From contig NZ_KB850224.1 of NCBI RefSeq assembly GCF_000369805.1, forward strand, positions 434,001 through 498,000: a stretch of 64,000 bases of DNA, read 5' to 3'. The translations under genes were made by a program, and so were the position numbers. Below, piece after piece: positions 43,264-53,925 of the stretch. A model generated the notes under the pieces. The model was given only the letters and a program-made list of their open reading frames with translations, had not been told where the DNA came from and searched no databases. Numbering within the stretch: position 1 is the first letter of the stretch; every line of letters starts with the position of its first letter. Source of the stretch: Acinetobacter sp. NIPH 2100. Lineage in GTDB: Bacteria > Pseudomonadota > Gammaproteobacteria > Pseudomonadales > Moraxellaceae.

Positions 43264-44556
43264 TTAGTTTGGCACTAATTCTTCAAATAAATCATTAAGA
43301 TTGTCATGCACCTTGAGGTGAATGAGATTCCAGTAATGCCCAGAAATGGTTCGATTGACCATGAGCGTGTCTGGAGAGGGTTTAAACACATCCCAGTATT
43401 TCAATGATTGTTTGACCAGACGTATACCATCATGATGCGACGAGTTTTCGGCAAAATCATAATGTGTGCTTAGAGGACGCAATAGAATTTCAATCCATTG
43501 CGTATACAGCTCACTTGGAAATTTCTGCTTTTCGGCAATCGAATGCAGTTCCACCAGTAAATCTTCAACTTGGGCAATATCTTCTTGTCGCGCTGCATTC
43601 ACCAATGCTTTAAAGTGTTGAATGATTTCAGGTGAAAGGGTCTTTACGCTGCCGTAATCATAAATAATCACGCTGCCATCTGCACGGAAAGCAAAGTTGC
43701 CTGGATGCGGGTCGCAGTGGAATCGCTTCAAGAAAAACATTTCCTGCCCTAAGGCACGAATCAGGCGACGTCCGATTTGATTGCGTGTTTCAACCGACCA
43801 TGTGCTTGCTGTTTCAATGGATTCACCTTGTTCAAGACTGAGGGTCAGTACACGACGAGAAGAGTAGTCTTTATATACGGTGGGGATAATGATTTGATCA
43901 TCGAGCTTTTCATGGAAGGTTTTAAAGACTTCTAGATTTTGTGCTTCGATTTCATAGTTTAATTCGGCAGAGAGACTGTCTTGGATTTCCTGAAACAGTT
44001 GATCTTGCAATTTTTTATCAATCTTTAAAACACCCATTAAGCGTAAGGCAAGACGTACTTGTTTTAAGTCACTTTCACAGGCTTGATCGACCCCAGGATA
44101 TTGCACTTTCACCACCACAGCCTGACCATCTGGCAGCACTGCACGATGTACTTGTCCAATTGAGGCGGCAGCAAAAGGCTCTGTTTCAAAAGAGCTAAAA
44201 ATCTGGTTTAACGGTTTACCCAGCTCTTTTTCAACTTGTTGCTGAATGGCTGAAAAGGGCATGGCTGGTGCTTGACGCTGTAATTTTGCAATTGCTTTCG
44301 CCACTTCTGGTGGGAAAATATCTTTATATTGTGAGGCGATTTGCCCAACTTTCATGACTGCACCTTTCATTTCCCCCAAGGTGTCTGCAATCTGCAAACC
44401 GATGTCCTGAAACAGTTTGCTACGCGCAGCATTTTTTTGTTCTTCGTCTGCTGTGAGATTTCGAATGGAATTGGCAACACTTTTACTGGCAATACTTGCG
44501 GTCATGCCAGCCAGTTTCAAAAAACGTCTACTGGGAGAGCTTGCATGCTTTGCCAT
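43264..44556 (-). CDS. ABC1/UbiB-family atypical kinase
   Basis: 430 residues. Seen: the family KxGQ as VMKVGQIASQY, an alanine-rich loop AAASIGQVHRA in place of the glycine loop, VVVKVQYPG with the ATP lysine, HCDPHPGNF (catalytic) and YDYGSVKTL in the DFG position. The family supports ubiquinone biosynthesis or lipid processes. It is soluble-looking here, lacking the two C-terminal helices of UbiB. Not next to ubi genes. Confidence 0.88.
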   Translation of the reverse strand: MAKHASSPSRRFLKLAGMTASIASKSVANSIRNLTADEEQKNAARSKLFQDIGLQIADTLGEMKGAVMKVGQIASQYKDIFPPEVAKAIAKLQRQAPAMPFSAIQQQVEKELGKPLNQIFSSFETEPFAAASIGQVHRAVLPDGQAVVVKVQYPGVDQACESDLKQVRLALRLMGVLKIDKKLQDQLFQEIQDSLSAELNYEIEAQNLEVFKTFHEKLDDQIIIPTVYKDYSSRRVLTLSLEQGESIETASTWSVETRNQIGRRLIRALGQEMFFLKRFHCDPHPGNFAFRADGSVIIYDYGSVKTLSPEIIQHFKALVNAARQEDIAQVEDLLVELHSIAEKQKFPSELYTQWIEILLRPLSTHYDFAENSSHHDGIRLVKQSLKYWDVFKPSPDTLMVNRTISGHYWNLIHLKVHDNLNDLFEELVPN

Positions 44557-44678
44557 ATGCGCTTGACCTCGATCGATCTAGTTTCAAAGTGATACCTTGA
44601 TCATAGGCGACAAAACTTAAATTGCCTATAACAAAATGTTAAGTGATGTAAGCATGGAATAATCAAAAATTTGCATGA

Positions 44679-44703
44679 TTCAATTGTGATGATGACAATT
44701 GAA
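44679..44703. repeat. Inverted repeat between the MATE and ABC1 genes
   Basis: TTCAATTGT-GATGATG-ACAATTGAA, nine perfect pairs. With the GGCGGCAT/ATGCCGCC hairpin at 44772-44789 it lies on the way out of the MATE gene; terminator or operator is undecided. Confidence 0.35.
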
Positions 44704-44806
44704 TGTAGGATATATCGGTATTTATTCTATTTTTGAATGATTAAAATTGATCGTACGTGAAGTATAAGAGTGGCGGCATTCATGCCGCCTCATCAGAGCA
44801 AGTTGC

Positions 44807-46168
44807 TTAGAGTTTTGGATTTGTCATTTGCATCAAGCGTTTATTGTTGAAATATAAACGACCAATCAGTAAAACACAGGCAATGCTTAAGCCGATAATC
44901 AGGCCGAGCCAAACGCCAGCGACTCCCCAAGTGGTATAACGGGCAAGATATAAACCAATCGGGAACGCAATAATCCAATAGGCCATTAAGGTAATCCACA
45001 TTGGCGCTTGGGTATCTTGCATGCCACGTAAGCAACCTGCGGCACCGACTTGCCAAGCATCCATCAACTGATAAGCCATCGCGAACCAAAGTAAATACAT
45101 TGCAACAGGGATGACATTCAGGTCAGTGGTATAGATCGCCACGATATAAGGGCGTGCAAGCGCAATCAACGTCATGGTACAAGCCGCAAAAACCGTTGCA
45201 CTAATCAATCCTACCATCTGAACCTGACGCATTGCGTGCCAGTTTTGTTCGCCATAATACATCCCAACTCGAATGGTCAATGCAATCGCTAAGGATAACG
45301 GAATCATGAATAGCTGTGAGGTGACTGAAATCGCAATCTGATGCGCGGCAATCGCATTTTCACCTAACGGGCTGAGTACAATCGCACCTGTACTGAAAAT
45401 ACTGACTTCAAAGAAAACCGCTAAGCCAATGGGTAGGCCAAGCTTTAGAATGCGCTTCACCCAAGTTGGATCGATTTTTTCCCATTTGGTGAAAATAGGT
45501 GCCTGTTTATAGGCTTTTGCTTTTGAAATATAAATGGCGAGGGTAATAAACATCAACCATTGTAAAATTGCCGTTGCAAAACCACATCCCGCGCTACCCA
45601 AGGCAGGGATTGGCCCAAAACCATACATAAACATAAAATTCAGAGGAATCAGTACCAACAAGGCAATCAAGCTAATCGCCGTCACTGGGCGTGGATGTCC
45701 CAATGCCTCAGAATAACTGCGCAAGGCTGCATACATCATCACCGCAGGCATACCAAAGCCAATCGCATGCAAGAACAGGCTTGCTTTGGGAAGTAAGCTT
45801 TCAGGCACACCAAATAGCGGTAAGAACATTGGCATACATTGCAAAATCAACATCGCTACAATGCCGAGAATCACTGCAACCCATAACGATTGACGGGCAA
45901 TGGTCGGAATTTTTTCAGGTGTTTTGGCACCACGTGCTTCAGCGACCAATGGCGTGGTAGCCAGCATGATTCCTGCAAATAACAGCATGATCGGAATCCA
46001 TAAGCCTACACCGACTGCAATGGCTGCTAGATCAGTAGCCGAAAGATGACCTGCCATAATGGTATCGATTAAACCTAATCCAGCTTGGGCAAACTGTGTG
46101 ATCAGGATTGGAAACATCAAATGAAATAGTTGTTTAAGTTCAAATCGCTTGGTTGTGGCATGGGACAC
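44807..46168 (-). CDS. abeM: MATE multidrug efflux transporter (AbeM-like)
   Basis: 453 residues, twelve helices, proton- or sodium-driven export of cationic drugs. N-terminal ELKQLFHLMFPILITQFAQ, central GLPIGLAVFFEVSIFSTGA and GCLRGMQDTQAP match the NorM-type family and closely recall A. baumannii AbeM, which exports quinolones and dyes. The YdcZ-type gene lies upstream in the same direction, 30 bp away. Orthology with AbeM is my recollection, not a search. Confidence 0.88.
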   Translation of the reverse strand: MSHATTKRFELKQLFHLMFPILITQFAQAGLGLIDTIMAGHLSATDLAAIAVGVGLWIPIMLLFAGIMLATTPLVAEARGAKTPEKIPTIARQSLWVAVILGIVAMLILQCMPMFLPLFGVPESLLPKASLFLHAIGFGMPAVMMYAALRSYSEALGHPRPVTAISLIALLVLIPLNFMFMYGFGPIPALGSAGCGFATAILQWLMFITLAIYISKAKAYKQAPIFTKWEKIDPTWVKRILKLGLPIGLAVFFEVSIFSTGAIVLSPLGENAIAAHQIAISVTSQLFMIPLSLAIALTIRVGMYYGEQNWHAMRQVQMVGLISATVFAACTMTLIALARPYIVAIYTTDLNVIPVAMYLLWFAMAYQLMDAWQVGAAGCLRGMQDTQAPMWITLMAYWIIAFPIGLYLARYTTWGVAGVWLGLIIGLSIACVLLIGRLYFNNKRLMQMTNPKL

Positions 46169-46198
46169 AAAAATTACTCTTATTAAAATGAGGGAGGA

Positions 46199-46660
46199 TT
46201 AGCGTTGTAGTGTGAATAAAACACCAATAAAAATCACAATACTGCCCAGTAGGCGTTGCCAGTTAATGGGTGTTTTGTCTGTACCTAACCAGCCAAAGTG
46301 ATCGATTAACATCGAAATCACCAATTGCCCGAAAATAACTAAACCAGAGAAAGTTAAAAATCCGAGTTTAGGTGCAGTATAAATGCTCATACTGATTGCA
46401 TAAACCCCAAGGCAGCCACCTAACCAAAGAAACCATGGAATTTGTGAAAGTTCACTTAAACTGGGTTTTGTTGCGCCTTGAAAATAAACCAGACATGCCA
46501 AAATAAGCGTGCCAATCAAAAATGACAGTAACGCCGCCTGCAGAGGGGAATGAAGATATTCTCGAAGTTGTGCGTTGATGGCCGTTTGGAAGGCCATTGC
46601 AATCCCGATCCCTAAGGCAAGCGGAAGAATAAATAGCAACTGGCTGGAGATTTTCATCAT
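46199..46660 (-). CDS. YdcZ/DUF606-type DMT transporter
   Basis: 153 residues, five hydrophobic helices, with GIAMAFQTAINAQLRE, PWFLWLGGCLGVY and GFLTFSGLVIFGQL typical of the small DMT YdcZ family. Substrate unknown. It may be cotranscribed with the MATE pump gene (30-bp gap). Confidence 0.8.
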   Translation of the reverse strand: MMKISSQLLFILPLALGIGIAMAFQTAINAQLREYLHSPLQAALLSFLIGTLILACLVYFQGATKPSLSELSQIPWFLWLGGCLGVYAISMSIYTAPKLGFLTFSGLVIFGQLVISMLIDHFGWLGTDKTPINWQRLLGSIVIFIGVLFTLQR

Positions 46661-46799
46661 ATTATTGGTCTAATTGTTCTTTATTGTCTCAGTCTAACCC
46701 AATACGCACGGGATGATAAGCCGTGTACTGTGTTGAAGCCGCAACCGCGCCTAGTCGAGTCATGTTAAAATAATCAGGTTCTGTCACTGAGCTTGTATC

Positions 46800-47954
46800 T
46801 TGAGTCCGTTAAATCCAGCAAATATTCCACTGTCCTTGTATATCCATATGCCTTGGTGTGTACGTAAATGTCCTTATTGTGACTTTAACTCGCATGCTGT
46901 GCCTGATGGACAATTGTCGATGGATTTGGAACAGCAATATCTTGCTGCGTTGGTGGCTGACTTTGAAACTCAGGTTGAAATGGCACAAGGTCGTTCAATT
47001 CACAGTGTCTTTATTGGCGGTGGTACACCCTCACTGATTTCTGCACAAGGGTACGTGTGGTTATTTGCGCAGCTCAAAGCTCGCTTAAACTTCGAAGAAG
47101 ATTGTGAAATTACACTGGAAGCCAATCCGGGTACGGTAGAGCATGATCCGTTTGCAGATTATCTTGCCGCAGGGATTAATCGGTTGTCGATTGGGGTACA
47201 GAGTTTTGATACAGAGCATTTACAGCGTTTGGGGCGAATCCATTCGGTTAATAATGCACTAGATGCGATTCAGCAAGCCCTTCAAGCAGGCTTTGAGCGA
47301 GTCAATGTTGATTTAATGCATGGTTTACCCGACCAAAGCCAAGAACAGGCCTTAAAGGACCTCAGATTGGCAGTGGAGCATGGTGCGACGCATATTAGCT
47401 GGTATCAGCTCACCATTGAACCCAATACAGTTTTTTTTAGAACCCAACCGGTATTGCCACAAGATGAAGTTTTAGAACATATTCAGGAACAGGGTGAGGC
47501 CTATTTGAAAGCCAATGGTTATGTAAATTATGAGGTTTCAGCATGGCGTAAGGAAAAGCCCTCTGTACATAATTTGAATTATTGGCAGTTTGGTGATTAT
47601 TTAGCAATTGGTGCAGGTGCACACGGTAAGGTCACTCGCGCAGATGGCATCTATCGTTTTCAGAAGACCCGATTGCCGAAAGATTATTTGGCTAAAGTGC
47701 CTGCTGAACATGTGCAAATGAAGCGTATCGAAGCAGAAGAATTGCCTTTTGAATTTATGATGAATGCATTGCGTTTAAATGAAGGCGTCGCTGCGGAAAC
47801 TTATGCTCAGCGTACTGGACTTGAATTGGATGAGTTGAATCAAACGCTCACGCAATTGCGTGAGAAAAAATTATTGATTGCCGATACCAATCGAATTGCT
47901 TGTACTGAGCAGGGGCATATCTTTTTAAATTCGGTGTTGGAAGAGTTTTTATAA
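46800..47954 (+). CDS. hemW: HemW, radical-SAM haem chaperone
   Basis: 384 residues. Seen: radical-SAM cysteines in CVRKCPYCDF, GGGTPSL, and NLNYWQFGDYLAIGAGAHGK, which mark HemW rather than true HemN. HemW binds haem and delivers it. The start is TTG 46800: a TGA four codons upstream blocks extension, and the next ATG lies past the first conserved strand. The next feature is a terminator, then the tRNA-Lys pair on the other strand. Confidence 0.93.
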   Translation: MSPLNPANIPLSLYIHMPWCVRKCPYCDFNSHAVPDGQLSMDLEQQYLAALVADFETQVEMAQGRSIHSVFIGGGTPSLISAQGYVWLFAQLKARLNFEEDCEITLEANPGTVEHDPFADYLAAGINRLSIGVQSFDTEHLQRLGRIHSVNNALDAIQQALQAGFERVNVDLMHGLPDQSQEQALKDLRLAVEHGATHISWYQLTIEPNTVFFRTQPVLPQDEVLEHIQEQGEAYLKANGYVNYEVSAWRKEKPSVHNLNYWQFGDYLAIGAGAHGKVTRADGIYRFQKTRLPKDYLAKVPAEHVQMKRIEAEELPFEFMMNALRLNEGVAAETYAQRTGLELDELNQTLTQLREKKLLIADTNRIACTEQGHIFLNSVLEEFL

Positions 47955-48040
47955 TTTAAGTATATGATGAGTTTGAGCAAGGATGCTTAAACCCATCTAA
48001 ATATTGTTGTCATCTTTTAGAAAGAAATTGGGTAGAAAAT

Positions 48041-48070
48041 AAAAAAGCCTCATCAATGATGAGGCTTTTT
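48041..48070. terminator. Terminator shared by hemW and the tRNA genes
   Basis: GCCTCATC-AAT-GATGAGGC with A6 and T5 flanks; works for plus-strand hemW and minus-strand tRNAs. Confidence 0.8.
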
Positions 48071-48076
48071 AGAATT

Positions 48077-48152
48077 TGGTGGGTCGTCCGCGATTCGAAC
48101 GCGGGACCAACGGATTAAAAGTCCGCTGCTCTACCAGCTGAGCTAACGACCC
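48077..48152 (-). tRNA. tRNA-Lys (anticodon UUU)
   Basis: 76 nt with encoded CCA. Acceptor GGGTCGT, D arm GCTC..GAGC, anticodon loop CTTTTAA, T arm with GTTCGAATC. Minus strand. Identical to the copy at 48269-48344. Confidence 0.97.
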
Positions 48153-48268
48153 TGAAAGAATTTTAGAGTAACACTCTAAAATTATTGCAAGACAAGCAAA
48201 GCGCGTAGTCTTACAAATCTCGATAACTTTCGGTTATCAATCCTTTTCAGGAGTATCAAAACATTAAG

Positions 48269-48344
48269 TGGTGGGTCGTCCGCGATTCGAACGCGGGACC
48301 AACGGATTAAAAGTCCGCTGCTCTACCAGCTGAGCTAACGACCC
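48269..48344 (-). tRNA. tRNA-Lys (anticodon UUU), second copy
   Basis: Same 76-nt sequence, with a 116-bp spacer between the copies. It is the upstream member on the minus strand, and the pair is likely one transcript. The spacer holds only AT-rich sequence and short pairing such as CTTTCGGTTATC near 48230. Confidence 0.97.
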
Positions 48345-48528
48345 TGAGCAAGTATTTAAGCATCGCTTAAATATGCTACGCAAGAAAAACTAATTTGTTC
48401 TAAATGCGTCTTCGTTTTGATGTTGCGTATTCTAGCAACTTATTCAGCTAACACAAGAGGAAATTCAAAAACATGTGCATGATTGTTTATAAAAAGCACG
48501 ATTTCCTCTTGTTTAGCTAAAAAATAAA

Positions 48529-50370
48529 CTAGAAACGGTATTGATAGCTTTGAATATTATCAAAGATCTCAGTGTTTACATCACTATAGCTGCTTGAACC
48601 TGGTAATAAAACCAGTAAACGTTCAGACGTTTTACTCGGATTAAATGAGTCTTCTTTGAGTTTATTCTTCTGGTATTTAAATGTACCAGTCGTTTCAACT
48701 TTCTCTTGAACACGTAAAAACACGGGAATGGCATAAGAAGGTAAGCACTTCTTAAATACATTGACCATGTCGCTTAAATCTGCGTCAGTCAGTTCGGCAC
48801 CATCAACCAAGGTGATCGCTGCCATACCTGCACGACCATTGGTATTTGGAATTTCTACGCCGTATACCACCGCTTCTACGATTTTTTCATACTCGCAGAC
48901 CATGTTTTCAACTTCCGTTGTAGAAACGTTTTCACCTTTCCAACGGAACGTATCGCCTAAACGATCCACAAACTGTGCGTGGCGGAAACCGATATCACGA
49001 ACCAAGTCACCAGTGTTGAAATAAGAGTCACCTTGAGTAAACACATCTTTCAAGATCACAGATTTGTTCTTTTCAGGATCTGTATAGCCATCGAATGGTG
49101 AACGACTAGTGATCTTACCAATCAGTAGGCCAACTTCGCCTGTTTTCACTTTTTTGCAGTAGCCTTTTTTATCACGTACCAGCTCATTCTTTTCTTTATC
49201 GAATTCAACGATGGCGTATGGTGTTGGTGAGAAACCAACGGTATTGTCAAAGTTAAAGATATTGCTGAAACCCACATTACCTTCGCTTGATGCATAGAGC
49301 TCAAGTACTTCTTCTACACCAAAACGTTCTTTGAACTTGCCCCAAATATTTGGGCGCATACCATTACCAATCATCTTGGTCACACGGTGTGCACGATCTT
49401 CTTCGGTCACGGGTGCATCGATGAGGTAACGACATAGTTCACCCACATAACCGATCGCAGATGCATTAAATTTCTGTACGTCTTTCCAGAATGCACTGGT
49501 TGAATATTTACGACGCACCGCAAGTGTTGCACTGCCTGCGATTACACCACACCAGCACACCACCACACCCGTAGCATGGTAAAGCGGTAGGGTCACGTAC
49601 ATTACATCATCTTTGCCCAGATTGAGAATGTGACCATAGGTGCCATAAGCGAGCGTCCAGCGACTATGGGTGAAAATCACCGCCTTTGGTAGACCTGTCG
49701 TGCCCGAAGTATAGATATAGAACAGTCCATCTTTACCTGTCACAGTACGTGTGGTTGATGGATTGAATTTTGGAAATTGATCAATTTGCTGGGCAAGATT
49801 TACGTAACCTTGTGGTGCAGTCCCTGCATTTTTACGGGTTTCTTGGTCAGCAAACCAGTGGAAACGATCTTGAGCAACCTTTAAGTCTTGGCGTGCTTCA
49901 TCAATTGCAGCACGAACTTCTTCACCTGCAATCACCGCAATTGGATTGACCAAATTAATACTGTGCGCCAGTACCTTACCGACTTGCGAGGTGTTCACAA
50001 GCGCAATGGTTACCCCGATTTTTGCTAAAGCAACGATAGAGGCAATCAGCTCAGGACGGTTTTCAACCATCACGGCAATGACATCGCCTTTTTTTGCCCC
50101 AAGTGACAAATAGTAATGTGCAATTTGGTTTGCCCATTCATTAAGTGCTTGATAGCTATAGCTTTGATCTTCAAATAACAGTGCGATGCCTTGAGGGTTA
50201 CGCTTGACTGCTTTTTCAAAGGCAATACCTAAACCTGCGGGAGATGTTGGCGTTCGCAAATATGCTTGTTTAAGACCATTCAGGATATGAGGGACTTTAG
50301 TGATGAAGTTCGGAAGTCGAGTAGCAACATCACCAAGGGTAATAATATCGGTCTGCGTAGTTTGGCTCAT
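48529..50370 (-). CDS. Long-chain acyl-CoA synthetase (FATP/FadD6-like)
   Basis: 613 residues, adenylate-forming enzyme activating fatty acids. Seen: P-loop YIYTSGTTGLPKAV, the segment ELYASSEGNVGFSN, GDLVRDIGFRHAQFVDRLGDTFRWKGENVST. The N-terminal 50-residue segment and the EGN motif are typical of the FATP group. It fits with ETF-QO in a fatty-acid-oxidising organism. It stands alone; ends just upstream of the second tRNA-Lys gene. Confidence 0.9.
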   Translation of the reverse strand: MSQTTQTDIITLGDVATRLPNFITKVPHILNGLKQAYLRTPTSPAGLGIAFEKAVKRNPQGIALLFEDQSYSYQALNEWANQIAHYYLSLGAKKGDVIAVMVENRPELIASIVALAKIGVTIALVNTSQVGKVLAHSINLVNPIAVIAGEEVRAAIDEARQDLKVAQDRFHWFADQETRKNAGTAPQGYVNLAQQIDQFPKFNPSTTRTVTGKDGLFYIYTSGTTGLPKAVIFTHSRWTLAYGTYGHILNLGKDDVMYVTLPLYHATGVVVCWCGVIAGSATLAVRRKYSTSAFWKDVQKFNASAIGYVGELCRYLIDAPVTEEDRAHRVTKMIGNGMRPNIWGKFKERFGVEEVLELYASSEGNVGFSNIFNFDNTVGFSPTPYAIVEFDKEKNELVRDKKGYCKKVKTGEVGLLIGKITSRSPFDGYTDPEKNKSVILKDVFTQGDSYFNTGDLVRDIGFRHAQFVDRLGDTFRWKGENVSTTEVENMVCEYEKIVEAVVYGVEIPNTNGRAGMAAITLVDGAELTDADLSDMVNVFKKCLPSYAIPVFLRVQEKVETTGTFKYQKNKLKEDSFNPSKTSERLLVLLPGSSSYSDVNTEIFDNIQSYQYRF

Positions 50371-50502
50371 ATCAATCCTATTTATTTTTCGATCAATCCA
50401 AGAAATGGCTATCCGTTAGAACACAACCATTCACACCATTGTTGTTGATGCTGTTTTGTAATGGTAAGTGCCTAGAGCAATCAACCTAATTTGACAAAAT
50501 AA

Positions 50503-50536
50503 CAAAAAAGCCTAGTCATCGAAATGACTAGGCTTA
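50503..50536 (-). terminator. Terminator after rne
   Basis: AAGCCTAGTCAT-CGAA-ATGACTAGGCTT, then T6 on the minus strand. Confidence 0.85.
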
Positions 50537-50565
50537 GCCTTATTGAGTGCAATTTAGCAAATTAC

Positions 50566-53500
50566 TCACTCAGCTGTGGCTTTTTTAGGTGGACGACCAC
50601 GTGGACGACGAGGGCGGCTCGACTTTTCTTTTTCAGCTTTCGCTGCTTCATCGTCTAGTTCTGCTTCTGTAGCAGTTGTCGCTGGTTCAGTTTTTTCAAC
50701 AGTTTGAGCTGTCTCAGTAACTTCTACAGCGGCTTCTGGAGCAGCTTTAACCTCATCAGTAACAACAGGTTGTTGTTCTGCGACTGTTTCAACTGGTGCA
50801 GATTCTGCTGAAGCAACTTCGGCATTGGCAAGTTCCAAAGGTTGCTGTTCAGGTGTTGCAACAACAGCTTCCTCTACAACAGCCGCAACTTCTTCTGTTA
50901 CTTTCACTTCTTCTTTCGATTCAGTGTTTTCTACAGGAGGTGGCGTCGCAATTGAAGCAACATGTGCTTCTTTTGCTTGTTCCGCAGCCATTTTCGCTAA
51001 ACGGCGACGTTCACGCGGGTCATTGGCAACACGGATCGCTGCAGCTTCAGGCGGTGTCAGTGCTAATACTGGCGCTGGTTCAGCTTCTTCCACTACTTTT
51101 TTGCTTGGAAGCTCAGCATCACGCGTAACAGGACGCTTATCTTCTTGGACAGATGTTTCCACCACTAAAGAGCTTGCATATTGTTCAGCAAACTTTTGTA
51201 GCGCGCGGTTAAACGTGGTGATTAAGCCAAATTGATCAATCAGAATGGTGCAATCCTCACCATACACATGACGAATCAAACTGCTGACCGTGTATTGACC
51301 CAAAGTCGGAATTTGCGATGGTGCCACAACGACTTTAGGTGCTGCTTTTTGAGCTGCTTGTGCACCACGTTGACGACGACGTGAACGCGGGTCATTGGCA
51401 GCACGTTTTACAGGTGCTTGAGTAGCTTCAGTCGCAGGAGCTTGTTCAGCAACCGCCGCCTTTTCTGCTTGAACCTCAGGTGCAGCTTCAACTTTTTCTA
51501 CAACCTTCGCAGCAGCTTCAACTTTAGCTGTTGGAGCAGGTGCTTGTTGTGCGTTGAGTGCCACAATTTCACTTTGACCTTGATCAATGTTCACAACCAA
51601 TGCTGTGTTCATTGGTGCTGAGCGTGGTACATCGACCACATCAACTTTGACCTGCTGTGGATTGGCTGCTGCTTCAGTTGTCGCAGGAGCTTCATTCAAC
51701 ACGCTTTGGTCGCGATGACGATTTGGTCGATTTGGACGTTGTTGATTACGATCACGACGTGGTAACGGCGCTGCCTCATTAGCATGTGCAGCATCATTGT
51801 TGTGCTGTTGCTGGTTTTGTTGCTCTTGAGGTTGCTGACGTTTTTGCTGACGTTTTAGTTCACGTTGCTCATGACGCTGTTCTTGGCGTGAAAGCTGTAC
51901 CACTTCTTCATGCACTTGAGCTTGTTGTTCATGTGCATGCGCATGTTGCTCACGTTGTTCTTTGTGCTTGCGCTTCTTCTGGTTTTGATTTGGACGGTTT
52001 GATTTCTCGTCTTTATCAAATTGCTCACGTGCTTCTTGTTTCACAGGATTTTGTGAAATATAAGCATTGTTTGCCGTTGGGGCTGCAACTTCAGCAACCG
52101 CAGGTGCATTCACCTGACCAAATTGACCACGACTTACAGCACCATTATTCACCATTTGCTCAATGGCTGCCGCTGCATTTTGTGCAGAACGTGCTTGGTC
52201 CGTCGTTTGCGCTTGCTTTTGAACAAATAAGTTCTCTAACCATGCACAAGGACTTGCTGACTTTTGTGTCGTAGCTTGTGTTTGTTTTGCTTGAGCAGCT
52301 TGTTGCTGTTGTGCTGCTTTCTTTTGTGGCGCTGCATTATTTTGTGTTGGTGCAGCATGGTGGTGCTCTGCATCTTCTAAATGCCAGTCGGAAGATTCAT
52401 AACCGAGTTCTTTTTCGCTTGAACGGGTTGCTTCTGTACGTTCATAACTAGACGGTGCAAAACCATCTGGGTTGAACTGGATTTGATAGTGTGGTGTTTC
52501 TAAGTGCGGGTGAGGTAATACCGTCACACGAACATTGGATGTTTGCTCAAGGTAAACTAGGCTGTGACGCTTTTCATTCAGTAAGAATGCTGCGATTTCA
52601 ACAGGGACTTCGACTTGAACTTCACCTTGACGCTCACGTAAAGCGATTTCTTCCACTTTACGCATAATCGAAAGTGATAGTGAACGTAAGTCGCGTACCA
52701 TGCCTGTGCCATGACAGCGTGGGCAAACATAGCCAGTCGCTTCTTCTAAAGAAGGGCGTAGGCGTTGACGGCTCATTTCCATCAGACCAAAACGTGAAAG
52801 CTGACCGAACTGGATACGTGCGCGATCGCTTTGCGTTGCTTCACGTAATTTCGCTTCAACCATACGCTGGTTGCGGTCTTTGGTCATGTCGATGAAATCG
52901 ATCACGACTAAGCCACCGATATCGCGTAAACGCAATTGGCGTGCAATTTCTTCAGCAGCTTCTAAGTTGGTGTTGAGTGCAGTTTCTTCAACATCATGAC
53001 CACGTGTTGATTTTGCCGAGTTGATATCAATCGATACCAATGCTTCAGTTTGGTCAATCACGATTGAACCACCAGAAGGAAGTTTTACTTCACGTTCATA
53101 TGCAGTCTGGATTTGACTTTCGATACCGAAGTGAGCAAATAAAGGCTCATTCAAAGTATAGGTTTTTAATTTGTCGAGCTGACGTGGCATCACTGCTTTT
53201 ACGAAGTTATAAGCTTCGTTGTAGGCTTGCTCACTATCAATCAGGATTTCAGCAACATCATCGCGTAAATAATCACGAATCGCACGGGTAACTACCCCCG
53301 CTTCTTGATGAACCAGCATTGGGGATGGGCCAGAACTTGCTGAACCTTGAATTTGTGCCCAGAGATCAAGTAAATGTTGCAAGTCGAGTTGTAACTCTTC
53401 TTGGGTGCGACCAATACCAGCGGTACGAACGATGACGCTCATGCCACGTGGTAGATTTAAAGACGCTAAAATTTCTTTTAGTTCTTCACGAACTGAACCA

Positions 53501-53925
53501 GAAATCTGACGGCTAATACCACCACCTTTCGGGTTGTTTGGCATGAGGACCAAATAACGACCTGCAAGTGAGATAAAAGTAGACAGGGCAGCACCTTTAT
53601 TGCCGCGCTCTTCTTTTTCAACTTGAACCAGTAATTCAGTGCCTTCAGTGATAAGTTCACGAATATTTGAGGTTTGACGAGGGTCAGCTTTGAAGTACGA
53701 GTTTGCAATTTCTCGCATTGATAAAAAGCCTTGACGCTGTGCGCCGTACTCAACGAAAACCGCTTCTAAAGACGGTTCTACGCGAGTGACATGACCTTTA
53801 TAGATATTTGATTTTTTTTGTTCGCGTGTACGATTCTCTAAGTCGAAATCGTAAAGACGATTACCAGTGATAAGTGCAACGCGAACTTCTTCTGCGTGGG
53901 TTGCATTAATCAACATACGTTTCAT
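50566..53925 (-). CDS. rne: Ribonuclease E
   Basis: 1119 residues, the endonuclease that starts mRNA decay and matures rRNA and tRNA. Catalytic half (to about 510): S1 domain near 35-120, DNase I-like catalytic aspartates in SIDINSAKS and VVIDFIDM, and the zinc link CPRCHGTG. The C-terminal half is low-complexity: a Gln/Arg/Glu/His-rich region (about 590-700), Ala/Glu/Val-rich segments, repeated ANDPR(S/E)RRR motifs and a final RGRPPKK that resembles an AT hook. ATG 53925 is preferred over the frame start ten codons earlier. The leader is long and structured. Confidence 0.96.
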   Translation of the reverse strand: MKRMLINATHAEEVRVALITGNRLYDFDLENRTREQKKSNIYKGHVTRVEPSLEAVFVEYGAQRQGFLSMREIANSYFKADPRQTSNIRELITEGTELLVQVEKEERGNKGAALSTFISLAGRYLVLMPNNPKGGGISRQISGSVREELKEILASLNLPRGMSVIVRTAGIGRTQEELQLDLQHLLDLWAQIQGSASSGPSPMLVHQEAGVVTRAIRDYLRDDVAEILIDSEQAYNEAYNFVKAVMPRQLDKLKTYTLNEPLFAHFGIESQIQTAYEREVKLPSGGSIVIDQTEALVSIDINSAKSTRGHDVEETALNTNLEAAEEIARQLRLRDIGGLVVIDFIDMTKDRNQRMVEAKLREATQSDRARIQFGQLSRFGLMEMSRQRLRPSLEEATGYVCPRCHGTGMVRDLRSLSLSIMRKVEEIALRERQGEVQVEVPVEIAAFLLNEKRHSLVYLEQTSNVRVTVLPHPHLETPHYQIQFNPDGFAPSSYERTEATRSSEKELGYESSDWHLEDAEHHHAAPTQNNAAPQKKAAQQQQAAQAKQTQATTQKSASPCAWLENLFVQKQAQTTDQARSAQNAAAAIEQMVNNGAVSRGQFGQVNAPAVAEVAAPTANNAYISQNPVKQEAREQFDKDEKSNRPNQNQKKRKHKEQREQHAHAHEQQAQVHEEVVQLSRQEQRHEQRELKRQQKRQQPQEQQNQQQHNNDAAHANEAAPLPRRDRNQQRPNRPNRHRDQSVLNEAPATTEAAANPQQVKVDVVDVPRSAPMNTALVVNIDQGQSEIVALNAQQAPAPTAKVEAAAKVVEKVEAAPEVQAEKAAVAEQAPATEATQAPVKRAANDPRSRRRQRGAQAAQKAAPKVVVAPSQIPTLGQYTVSSLIRHVYGEDCTILIDQFGLITTFNRALQKFAEQYASSLVVETSVQEDKRPVTRDAELPSKKVVEEAEPAPVLALTPPEAAAIRVANDPRERRRLAKMAAEQAKEAHVASIATPPPVENTESKEEVKVTEEVAAVVEEAVVATPEQQPLELANAEVASAESAPVETVAEQQPVVTDEVKAAPEAAVEVTETAQTVEKTEPATTATEAELDDEAAKAEKEKSSRPRRPRGRPPKKATAE

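Noticed and set aside
48077..48344. Tandem tRNA-Lys as a phage or island attachment site
   Set aside because: No integrase, no truncated tRNA copy and no accessory genes around; just a duplicated tRNA gene.
50796..52274. Long plus-strand open frames opposite rne (110, 136 and 162 codons)
   Set aside because: They are shadows of the low-complexity, repeat-like RNase E tail; their Leu/Val/His-rich translations have no start signals or family look.
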